This document shows, piece by piece, positions 1 to 7,120 of a DNA stretch of 41,783 nucleotides. The stretch is taken from assembly GCA_910587505.1 (NCBI GenBank), contig CAJULD010000025.1, positions 1 through 41,783 of the forward strand. Direction: 5' to 3'. The stretch comes from an uncultured Oscillospiraceae bacterium (GTDB taxonomy: Bacteria; Bacillota; Clostridia; Oscillospirales; Oscillospiraceae). Both the position numbers and the translations under genes were made by a program. The notes below the pieces were generated by a model that did no database searches, was not told where the DNA came from, and saw only the letters and a list, made by a program, of their open reading frames with translations. Numbering within the stretch: the stretch's first letter is position 1; every line of letters starts with the position of its first letter.

Positions 1-14
1 CTTACCCGAAAAAC

Positions 15-55
15 CGGCTCCGGAAAGCGCTGCGGCGCAGCGCTTTCCGGAGCCG
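15..55 (-). terminator. Strong hairpin with T-tract on the minus strand
   Basis: Arms 15-34 and 36-55 are perfectly complementary around one central base. Read on the minus strand, the stem is followed by GTTTTTC, as in an intrinsic terminator. On the plus strand it is followed by A residues. No minus-strand gene is visible just upstream of it, so the transcript it would end is unknown. Confidence 0.55.
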
Positions 56-67
56 AGGAAAAAAGTC

Positions 68-185
68 TGGTAGCACGATTTTTCGATTTGGTAGCAAACC
101 GCCGGTTTATGTAAACCGATTTCATTATGGCGGCTGAATTTTCAGGTGGTAGCGGGCCGGAAGGTTTGGTAGCACACTGGTAGCG
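68..185. repeat. Five TGGTAGC direct repeats
   Basis: TGGTAGCA occurs at 68-75, 89-96 and 167-174, and TGGTAGCG at 147-154 and 178-185, all in the same orientation. Short iterated repeats like this occur at the subterminal ends of some transposons (the IS21 family is one example) and as protein-binding iterons. The sequence alone does not decide which applies. Confidence 0.6.
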
Positions 186-434
186 TTTTTACAAACTGTT
201 CATATTTCAGTTTGCGCTGTGGGACAAAACGCCGGAAAAGCGGGGAGTTGAGAAGAAGCAGAGGCGCAAATCAAAAATTTCACAATCGGGTTGACATAAC
301 GCGGAATTGCGGAAAAAAGTATGGAGCTGCAGATCATCACAAAAAATTCTACAGAATTGTCTCTAGGCTTTTTGACGTTTCTGTGTTAGAATAAACTGGA
401 ATCAGATAAACAAGAGAGTGTGGAGGATGCGCCA

Positions 435-1367
435 ATGTCAATTGTATCGGAATACTTTTTCCCATCCAGCGAGGGAAAGACCCTGATCCACGTCAACCAG
501 TGGACGCCGGTGGACCGGGAGATTGTGGGCGTGGTACAGATTGCCCACGGAGTGGCGGAATATGGCGCCCGGTACGCGCCTTTTGCCCGGTACCTGTGCA
601 GCCATGGTTTTGTCGTTGTGGCCAACGATCACCTGGGCCATGGACAGTCCGTGATCGAGGGCAGCCCCATGGTCTACTTTGGGGAGGAGGACGGCTGGCG
701 GCATGTGGTAGACGATATGGAGGAGCTGCGCCGGCGTACGGCCAGAGCGTTTCCCGGCAGGCCGCATTTTCTTTTCGGACACTCCATGGGGTCGTTCCTG
801 TCCCGTACCCACCTGATCCGCTATCCCGGTCATTGGAAGGGCTGCGTCCTTTGCGGCACGGGGCATCAATCCGCCGCGGTCATTGCCGGTGGAAAGCTGG
901 TGGCGGATCGTGAGATCAGGCGTCTGGGCAGGAAGGCGTACAGCGCCAGGGCGGATGATCTGGCCTTCGGCGCATATAACAGGGCCTTTGCCCCCGCCCG
1001 CACCCGGTTTGACTGGATTTCCGCCAGCGAGGCCAACGTAGACGCCTATATTGCCGACCCTCTGTGCGGAGGCGATACCACCCTGGGGCTGTTCCGGGAC
1101 ATGCTTGACGGCCTGAGCTGCATCACGAAACAGTCCAATATCAATAAAATGGACAAATCGCTGCCGGTGCTCTTCATTGCCGGGGATAAGGACCCGGTAG
1201 GCGGCATGGGCAGGGGCGTGCAGAAAGCATATGACTGTTTCCGGAAGGCCGGCCTGCCGGATGTGACCATCAGGCTTTACCACGGCCTGCGCCATGAGAT
1301 CCTCAACGAGGCCAGCCGGCAGTATGTCTATAAGGACGTCTTGGACTGGCTGACGGCCCGGGCCTGA
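435..1367 (+). CDS. Alpha/beta hydrolase, monoacylglycerol-lipase-like (serine aminopeptidase S33 fold)
   Basis: A 310-residue alpha/beta hydrolase, probably cytoplasmic, that would cleave an ester such as a monoacylglycerol or lysophospholipid. The nucleophile elbow GHSMGS places Ser at about 117. An Asp follows in GDKDP (about 253) and the catalytic His is in LRHE (about 287). The oxyanion-loop motif AHGVAEYGARY is near the N-terminus, and no signal peptide or membrane segment is seen. The start is ATG 435, because GGAGG at 422-426 lies 8 bases upstream; the in-frame GTG at 420 overlaps that site. The gene ends 40 bp inside the convergent membrane-protein gene. Its exact substrate cannot be told from sequence. 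Confidence 0.85.
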   Translation: MSIVSEYFFPSSEGKTLIHVNQWTPVDREIVGVVQIAHGVAEYGARYAPFARYLCSHGFVVVANDHLGHGQSVIEGSPMVYFGEEDGWRHVVDDMEELRRRTARAFPGRPHFLFGHSMGSFLSRTHLIRYPGHWKGCVLCGTGHQSAAVIAGGKLVADREIRRLGRKAYSARADDLAFGAYNRAFAPARTRFDWISASEANVDAYIADPLCGGDTTLGLFRDMLDGLSCITKQSNINKMDKSLPVLFIAGDKDPVGGMGRGVQKAYDCFRKAGLPDVTIRLYHGLRHEILNEASRQYVYKDVLDWLTARA

Positions 1368-1891
1368 ATGAGCAGGGCGCGGAGGGACAGCAGCTCCGTA
1401 TCTCCATACCGCCGCAGCAGCGACCAGGAGAACACGCAGTCCGCCGCCAGAACCATCCACAGCAGGAATACCGCCCAGGGCGGCACGGCCCCGGCCAGGG
1501 ATTCCAGCAGAGGCTGGATCAGGCGCACTGCGGCGGCGGACAGCAGCCCCCAGATCAGGGCGAACTGAGGGCAGATTCGCCCCTGCAGGTGGCCCCGCAT
1601 GGGCCGGTAGTCCCAGAACCAAACGCCCAGCGCCTTGTCGTAAAACAGATGGACCAGATACTCCACGCCGGTGCATACAGCGCCGCCCAGAAGCATGAGA
1701 GGGAAAAAACCGGTTTCCTCCGGTGCCAGCGCCAGCAGGGCGGTCATTGCCAGTCCGTAGACCGGGCACAGCGGCAGCAGCAGGAAACACCTGCGCAGCT
1801 GGTTGGGGGAGTGGGAAAGCCGGGCGTGCAGCTTTTCCAGAAGATAGCCGAGAAAGCTGTAACTGAGAAAGTAAACGAACCACCGGGACAT
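1328..1891 (-). CDS. PF06541-like integral membrane protein (putative ABC transporter permease type IV)
   Basis: A 187-residue protein with four or five hydrophobic segments. It resembles the PF06541 family (named CmpB-type ABC transporter, function unproven): an N-terminal YSFLGYLLEK segment, a CPVYG motif, a FWDYR...LQGRICPQFALIWGLLS stretch and a C-terminal helix. Start ATG 1891 is preceded by AGGAG on the minus strand at suitable distance; the frame is open further upstream but without a credible start. Its last 40 bp overlap the end of the convergent hydrolase gene. No ABC ATPase is adjacent, so transport is not supported by context. Confidence 0.7.
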   Translation of the reverse strand: MSRWFVYFLSYSFLGYLLEKLHARLSHSPNQLRRCFLLLPLCPVYGLAMTALLALAPEETGFFPLMLLGGAVCTGVEYLVHLFYDKALGVWFWDYRPMRGHLQGRICPQFALIWGLLSAAAVRLIQPLLESLAGAVPPWAVFLLWMVLAADCVFSWSLLRRYGDTELLSLRALLIQARAVSQSKTSL

Positions 1892-1995
1892 GCCATAGCT
1901 CCTTTTCCATTGAAAGTCTGTCTGATGCGACGCGCAATACCCTTTCACCCGCTCCGTGCGGGGCAGAGAGGGACTCTTCTTAAAAGTCCTTTTTA

Positions 1996-2021
1996 ATACT
2001 TTTTCTTTCAGGAAAAAGTAT
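1996..2021. repeat. Short family-I palindrome
   Basis: Arms ATACTTTTTC (1996-2005) and GAAAAAGTAT (2012-2021) with a 6-base loop TTTCAG. It appears to be an internally shortened version of the longer elements at 11873-11948 and 30407-30490, because TTTCAG plus the right arm is identical to the right end of the latter. It lies in the gap between the divergent membrane-protein and uracil-DNA glycosylase genes. Confidence 0.7.
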
Positions 2022-2099
2022 GAGAAAAAGTGTGAGGGGATATGGATAGCATCCCCGCCCCGGCGGAAAATATGCCGTGTGTTACAGGAGGTGAACAGG

Positions 2100-2684
2100 A
2101 TGGGAGACAGCTGGGAGCTGCTGGAGCGGGAATGCCGCAGCTGCCGTGAATGCGCGCTGTGCCAGACCAGGAAAAATGTGGTTTTCGGCGTGGGGAACCC
2201 CCATGCGGAAATCCTGATGGTAGGGGAGGGCCCCGGCGCCAACGAGGACGAGCAGGGGATTCCCTTTGTGGGCAGGGCGGGCATGCTTCTGGACGACATG
2301 CTGGCGATCATCGGGCTGGACCGCACGATGGTTTATATTGCCAACATCGTCAAGTGCCGGCCGCCGGGAAACCGGGACCCGCTGAACGTGGAGCAGGATG
2401 CCTGCATTGGCTACCTGCGGCGGCAGATGGCCCTGATTCAGCCTGAAATACTGGTGTGCCTGGGCCGCATCGCGGCTATGCGGCTGATTAATGACAAGTT
2501 CCGCATTACCAGAGAGCATGGGGTCTGGTATGACGGCGGCGGAATGCGGATGATGGCGATGTATCATCCCTCGGCGCTGCTGCGGGACCCGTCGAAGCGG
2601 CCGGAGACCTTCGACGATATGAAGTCCCTGCAAAGGGAGATCAGACGGATTTGTACCCATACCGAGCCAAAGCGGCCCTGGTAG
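2100..2684 (+). CDS. Uracil-DNA glycosylase, family 4 (Fe-S type)
   Basis: A 194-residue enzyme that removes uracil from DNA for base-excision repair. Motif A GEGPGANEDEQG is followed by PFVGRAG, and the C-terminal HPSALLR is the usual catalytic loop. Cys15 and Cys18 (CREC), the Cys of VKCRPPGNRDP and a further Cys (DACIGYL) fit the four ligands of the [4Fe-4S] cluster of family 4. Start ATG 2100 follows AGGAGGTG by 7 bases. The length is typical for the family. It is the first gene of a four-gene plus-strand set, with 43 bp to the next gene. Confidence 0.92.
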   Translation: MGDSWELLERECRSCRECALCQTRKNVVFGVGNPHAEILMVGEGPGANEDEQGIPFVGRAGMLLDDMLAIIGLDRTMVYIANIVKCRPPGNRDPLNVEQDACIGYLRRQMALIQPEILVCLGRIAAMRLINDKFRITREHGVWYDGGGMRMMAMYHPSALLRDPSKRPETFDDMKSLQREIRRICTHTEPKRPW

Positions 2685-2727
2685 CGCTTTCTTTGCGCAC
2701 AGAGATGTATGAATGAGGGAGAAGTCT

Positions 2728-4212
2728 ATGTTTACAACAGGGTTCGACAATCAGAAGTATATCGAGACCCAGTCCGCCCGCATCCGTGAGCGGATTAATC
2801 AGTTCGGCGGGAAGCTGTATCTGGAGTTCGGCGGGAAGCTTTTCGATGATTACCACGCCTCCCGGGTCCTGCCGGGATTCGCGCCGGACAGCAAGATCCG
2901 TATGCTCCAGCAGCTGCGGGAGGATGTGGAGATCGTGGTTGCCATCTGCGCCGGGGATATTGAGAAAAACAAGGTCCGCGGCGATCTGGGGATTCCTTAT
3001 GAGGAGGACGTACTGCGCCTGATTGACGTCTTCCGGGAGATGGAGCTCTATGTGGGCAGCGTAGTGGTCACCCGGTACAGCGGCCAGCCCGCCGCCGACG
3101 CGTTTCTCAAGCGTCTGAAGGCCCTGGGCGTCCAGACCTACCGCCACTACCCCATTGCGGGGTATCCCCATAATGTGGACCTCATTGTCAGCGAGGAGGG
3201 ATATGGGCGCAACGACTACGTGGAGACCTCCCGCCCTCTGGTGGTGGTCACCGCGCCGGGACCCGGCAGCGGGAAAATGGCGGCCTGTCTCAGCCAGCTT
3301 TACCATGAGCACCGCCGGGGCCGGAAGGCGGGCTACGCCAAATTTGAGACCTTCCCCGTCTGGAATCTGCCACTGGACCACCCGGTCAATCTGGCCTACG
3401 AGGCGGCTACCGCCGACCTCAACGATGTGAACATGATTGACCCCTTCCATCTGGCCGCCTACGGCGTCACCACGGTGAACTACAACCGGGACGTGGAGGT
3501 GTTTCCCGTCCTGCGCACGATTTTTGAATCCATTCTGGGGCAGTGTCCCTACCAGTCGCCCACGGACATGGGGGTGAATATGGTGGGCAGCTGCATCGTG
3601 GACGACGGGATCTGCCGGCAGGCGTCTCACATGGAGATTCTGCGCCGGTACTATACGGCCCTCACCGGACGGCTGCGGGGCACGGTGGACAGGGACGTGG
3701 TGTTCAAGCTGGAAATGCTGATGAAGCGCTCCGGTGTGACCCCCGCCATTTTTCCCGCCGTGGCCGCCGCCCTGGCCAGGGAGGAGGCCACAGGGGCCCC
3801 CGCCGGGGCCATGGTCCTGCCGGACGGCCGGGTCATTACCGGCAAGACCAGCGACCAGATCGGCGCTTCCGCCGCTCTGCTGCTTAACGCCCTGAAGGCG
3901 CTGGGCGGCATCGACGAGGAGCTGGATCTGATTTCTACGCAGGTCCTGGAGCCCATCTGCCGGCTGAAGACCGGGAGTCTGGGTAATAAGAACCCCCGCC
4001 TCCACAGCGACGAGGTGCTCATTGCCCTGTGCGTCAGCGCCCTCACCAACCCCATTGCCGACCTGGCGCAGAAGCAGCTTCCCAAGCTGAAGGGCTGCGG
4101 GGCTCACTTTACGGTGGTGCTCAGCGAGGTGGACGAAAATCTTTACCGCCGGCTGGGGATGCACGTCAGCTATGAGGCCAAATATGAGCGGCAGAGACTA
4201 TACTATAAGTAA
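2728..4212 (+). CDS. DUF1846 (UPF0371) family protein
   Basis: A 494-residue protein matching the DUF1846 family over its length: the start MFTTGFDNQKYIETQ, the LEFGGKLFDDYHASRVLPGF segment, and TAPGPGSGK at about 180-190, which looks like a nucleotide-binding P-loop. Family length is about 500. The biochemical role is not established. Start ATG 2728 is chosen because GGGAG lies 5-10 bases upstream and because family members begin with this motif; an in-frame ATG at 2713 would overlap the ribosome binding site. It sits 15 bp before the histidine phosphatase gene and is probably co-transcribed with it. Confidence 0.88.
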   Translation: MFTTGFDNQKYIETQSARIRERINQFGGKLYLEFGGKLFDDYHASRVLPGFAPDSKIRMLQQLREDVEIVVAICAGDIEKNKVRGDLGIPYEEDVLRLIDVFREMELYVGSVVVTRYSGQPAADAFLKRLKALGVQTYRHYPIAGYPHNVDLIVSEEGYGRNDYVETSRPLVVVTAPGPGSGKMAACLSQLYHEHRRGRKAGYAKFETFPVWNLPLDHPVNLAYEAATADLNDVNMIDPFHLAAYGVTTVNYNRDVEVFPVLRTIFESILGQCPYQSPTDMGVNMVGSCIVDDGICRQASHMEILRRYYTALTGRLRGTVDRDVVFKLEMLMKRSGVTPAIFPAVAAALAREEATGAPAGAMVLPDGRVITGKTSDQIGASAALLLNALKALGGIDEELDLISTQVLEPICRLKTGSLGNKNPRLHSDEVLIALCVSALTNPIADLAQKQLPKLKGCGAHFTVVLSEVDENLYRRLGMHVSYEAKYERQRLYYK

Positions 4213-4227
4213 TATATAGGAATAATT

Positions 4228-4809
4228 ATGACGAGGGTATATTTTGTCCGCCATGCCCAGTCCGACTGGCGCAGCGGCTCCGACCGGGAGCGCGGCCTGA
4301 CTGCCGCAGGGATGGAGGACCGGCGGGTGGTTCTGGACTTCCTCCGGGACAAGCCGGTGGACGCCTTTTATTGCAGTCCCTACCGCCGGAGTCTGGACAC
4401 CGTCCGGGAAGCGGCGGAGCGCTTTGGCCTGCCCATCCATACCGACGAGCGGCTCCGGGAGCGGGAGGCCGCCCCCGGCGGCAACTGTCGGGAGCTGTTC
4501 CGGAGGCGCTGGGCTGATTTTGACTGGCGCGAACCGGGCGGGGAGAGCCTGCGCTCCGTGCAGGAGCGCAATATCGCCGCGCTGACGGAGATCCTGGAGC
4601 AGAACCGGGACAGGACGCTGGTCATCGGCACCCACGGCACGGCCCTCAGTACGATTTTGAATTATTATGACCCCGGCTGGGACTGCGACAGCTTCCTGCG
4701 GATCATCGACTGGATGCCGTTTGTGGTGGAGCTGGATTTTGACGGGACAAAATTTCTCTCCAGGACGGAGCATGTCCACGTGGAGAAGGTCTATGAGCCA
4801 CAGGAGTAA
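4228..4809 (+). CDS. Histidine phosphatase family protein (phosphoglycerate-mutase-like)
   Basis: A 193-residue member of the histidine phosphatase superfamily. The N-terminal VRHAQSDW carries the phospho-acceptor His9 with Arg8, SPYRRSLDT supplies the second Arg, an early Glu lies in EREAAPGG, and the second catalytic His is in GTHGTALS. These proteins dephosphorylate small metabolites or sugar phosphates; the substrate is not predictable here. The ribosome binding site is weak (AGGA about 9 bases upstream), so translation may partly depend on the upstream gene. It ends 5 bp before tex. Confidence 0.88.
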   Translation: MTRVYFVRHAQSDWRSGSDRERGLTAAGMEDRRVVLDFLRDKPVDAFYCSPYRRSLDTVREAAERFGLPIHTDERLREREAAPGGNCRELFRRRWADFDWREPGGESLRSVQERNIAALTEILEQNRDRTLVIGTHGTALSTILNYYDPGWDCDSFLRIIDWMPFVVELDFDGTKFLSRTEHVHVEKVYEPQE

Positions 4810-4814
4810 ATACG

Positions 4815-6974
4815 ATGGAAACCATTATTCAGATTCTGGCGCGGGAGCTGGAGCAGACGGAGCAGCATGTGTCGAATGTGATCGACCTTCTGGACGAGGG
4901 CAACACCATCCCCTTTATCGCCCGCTACCGCAAGGAGCTCCACGGCTCCATGGATGACACGGTGCTGCGGGCGCTGGAGGAGCGGCTGCAATATCTTCGC
5001 AGTCTGGAAAAGCGCCGGGAGGAGGTCAAGGGGGCCATTGAGGGTCAGGGCAGGCTGACGGAGGAGCTCTCCGCCGCCATTGACGCCGCCGCTACTCTGG
5101 CGGAGGTGGAGGATCTCTACCGGCCCTATAAGCCCAAACGACGCACCCGCGCCACCGTGGCCCGGGAGAAGGGGCTGGAGCCGCTGGCGGAGCTGCTTTT
5201 TGCCCATGGAACGGACTGTCCCGCGCCGCTGGAGGCTGCCGCGGCCTGCATTGACCCTGAGAAAGGGGTGGAGACGGCGGAGGATGCCTTGCAGGGGGCC
5301 GGCGATATCATTGCGGAGCAGATTTCCGACGACGCCGCCATCCGGAAGACCCTGCGGGAGCTGATCTGCCGCCGCGGCGAGGTGACGGCGGCCGCCGCCA
5401 GGGAGGAGGACAGCGTTTACCGGCTGTACTATGACTTCCGCCAGAGCGTAAACCGCCTCCAGGGCCATCAGATTCTGGCCATCAACCGGGGCGAGAGAGA
5501 GGGATTTCTGAAGGTTGGCGTTGAGGTGGACCGGGAGGCGGCGCTGGCCCTGCTGGGCCGGGCGGTGGCGCGGCCCGGCTCCAGGGCGGCGGATTTCATC
5601 AGGGCCGCCGCGGAGGACGCCTACGACCGGCTTTTGTTCCCCTCCCTGGAGCGGGAAATCCGGAACATGCTGACTGACCGGGCCAACGAGGGGGCTATCC
5701 GTAACTTTGCGCTGAATCTGCGGCCGCTGCTGATGCAGCCGCCGGTGAAGGGCCATGTCACCATGGGGCTGGACCCCGGCTACCGCATGGGCTGCAAGGT
5801 GGCGGTGGTGGACGGCACCGGGAAGGTGCTGGACACCGCGGTGGTCTATCCCACCCATGGGGAGCGCCAGAAGGCAGCCTGCATCGATACCCTCGCAAAG
5901 CTGATTCGCCGCCACGGTGTCACCCATATTGCTATTGGCAACGGCACCGCCTCCCGGGAGACGGAGCAGATGACGGTGGAGCTGTTGCGCCAGGCGGGCG
6001 GCGGAGTCAGCTATATGATGGTCAACGAGGCGGGGGCCTCGGTGTATTCCGCCTCCAGGCTGGCCTCGGAGGAATTCCCGGAGTACGACGTCAATCTCCG
6101 CTCGGCGGTGTCCATTGCCCGGCGGCTCCAGGACCCGCTGGCGGAGCTGGTGAAAATTGACCCCAAGGCCATCGGCGTGGGCCAGTATCAGCACGACATG
6201 CCCCAGAAGCAGCTGGACGAGACGCTGTGCGGCGTAGTGGAGGACTGCGTCAACTCGGTGGGAGTGGATGTGAATACCGCGTCTCCCTCGCTTTTGCAGC
6301 GGGTGGCGGGACTGAATGCCGCCACGGCAAAAAACGTGGTGAAATACCGGGAGGAAAACGGACCATTCACCTCCCGGAAGCAGATTTTAAAGGTCCCCAG
6401 GCTGGGAACCAGGGCCTTCGAGCAGTGCGCGGGGTTCCTGCGGGTGCCGGAGAGCAGGACGGCGCTGGACAACACCGCCGTCCACCCGGAGAGCTACCAG
6501 GCGGCGGAGAAGCTGCTCGCCCTCACCGGCCATACGCTGGAAGAGGTCTCCACCGGCCGGCTGGGGGATCTGGACGGTCAGATCAGCGCTTTCGGCGCGG
6601 AAAAGCTGGCGGAGCAGTGCGGCATCGGCGTGCCGACGCTGCTGGACGTAGCCAGGGAGCTGCAAAAGCCGGGGCGCGATCCCCGGGACGAGCTGCCGCC
6701 CCCCATTCTCCGGACAGACGTGATGGAGATCAGAGACCTGCGTCCCGGCATGATTCTCACCGGCACGGTCCGCAACGTCATTGACTTCGGCGTCTTTGTG
6801 GATATTGGCGTGCACCAGGACGGGCTGGTGCATATTTCCCAGATTTCAAAGGGCCGTTTTTTGAAGCATCCCTCCGAGGCGGTGTCCGTGGGAGACGTTG
6901 TAAAGGTTGTGGTGCTGGAAGTGGACGAAAAAAAGAAGCGGATTTCCCTGTCCATGAAGCAGGCGGCGGGATAG
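4815..6974 (+). CDS. tex: Tex-like RNA-binding transcription accessory protein
   Basis: A 719-residue cytoplasmic nucleic-acid-binding protein with standard Tex order: the N-terminal helical Tex domain (FIARYRKELHGSMDD), an YqgF/RNase-H-like domain starting near GLDPGYRMGCKVAVVD (about 317), helix-hairpin-helix repeats (NTASPSLLQRVAGLN, about 490-545), and a C-terminal S1 domain (GTVRNVIDFGVFVDIG, about 650-715). Start ATG 4815 is preceded by CAGGAG. It is the last gene of the operon that begins with the uracil-DNA glycosylase and is followed by a strong hairpin at 7023-7067. Confidence 0.95.
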   Translation: METIIQILARELEQTEQHVSNVIDLLDEGNTIPFIARYRKELHGSMDDTVLRALEERLQYLRSLEKRREEVKGAIEGQGRLTEELSAAIDAAATLAEVEDLYRPYKPKRRTRATVAREKGLEPLAELLFAHGTDCPAPLEAAAACIDPEKGVETAEDALQGAGDIIAEQISDDAAIRKTLRELICRRGEVTAAAAREEDSVYRLYYDFRQSVNRLQGHQILAINRGEREGFLKVGVEVDREAALALLGRAVARPGSRAADFIRAAAEDAYDRLLFPSLEREIRNMLTDRANEGAIRNFALNLRPLLMQPPVKGHVTMGLDPGYRMGCKVAVVDGTGKVLDTAVVYPTHGERQKAACIDTLAKLIRRHGVTHIAIGNGTASRETEQMTVELLRQAGGGVSYMMVNEAGASVYSASRLASEEFPEYDVNLRSAVSIARRLQDPLAELVKIDPKAIGVGQYQHDMPQKQLDETLCGVVEDCVNSVGVDVNTASPSLLQRVAGLNAATAKNVVKYREENGPFTSRKQILKVPRLGTRAFEQCAGFLRVPESRTALDNTAVHPESYQAAEKLLALTGHTLEEVSTGRLGDLDGQISAFGAEKLAEQCGIGVPTLLDVARELQKPGRDPRDELPPPILRTDVMEIRDLRPGMILTGTVRNVIDFGVFVDIGVHQDGLVHISQISKGRFLKHPSEAVSVGDVVKVVVLEVDEKKKRISLSMKQAAG

Positions 6975-7022
6975 GGCATACATCTTTTTTTAAAAACATC
7001 AAAAGCTTTGCTGAACGTGGAA

Positions 7023-7067
7023 GACCCCCCGCAGACGGTTTCGTTTGAAACCCTTCTGCGGGGGGTC
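7023..7067. terminator. Convergent terminator between tex and the muramidase gene
   Basis: Outer arms GACCCCCCGCAG and CTGCGGGGGGTC are perfectly complementary, with an inner GTTTC/GAAAC stem. It lies between two convergent genes and could act on both strands, though T-tracts on either side are short. Confidence 0.7.
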
Positions 7068-7120
7068 GTTATCACAGGGGTTTGAGCTTTCAGCTCGGAA
7101 GTAATCGTATCCCGGTACAA

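Larger units (their letters stand above)
1..434. other. Non-coding left edge with repeats and dyads
   Basis: No convincing gene is visible here. The stretch holds a 20-bp-stem hairpin (15-55), five TGGTAGC repeats (68-185), a dyad with arms CGGTTTA and TAAACCG near 103-118, and another with arms CAAACTG and CAGTTTG near 193-215. A 60-codon open frame at 212-394 has no family resemblance and no good ribosome binding site. A possible -10 (TAGAAT, 387-392) precedes the first gene but lacks a good -35. The segment could be the edge of a mobile element whose body lies outside the window. Confidence 0.5.

Noticed and set aside
68..185. CRISPR array
   Set aside because: The repeats are only 7-8 bp and spacing is irregular (21, 58, 20 and 11 bp between starts). 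No other regular repeat-spacer pattern was seen in the window, and no cas gene is present.
212..394. 60-codon open frame in the left non-coding region
   Set aside because: No good start signal, very basic composition, and no third-position G/C bias like the genes around it.
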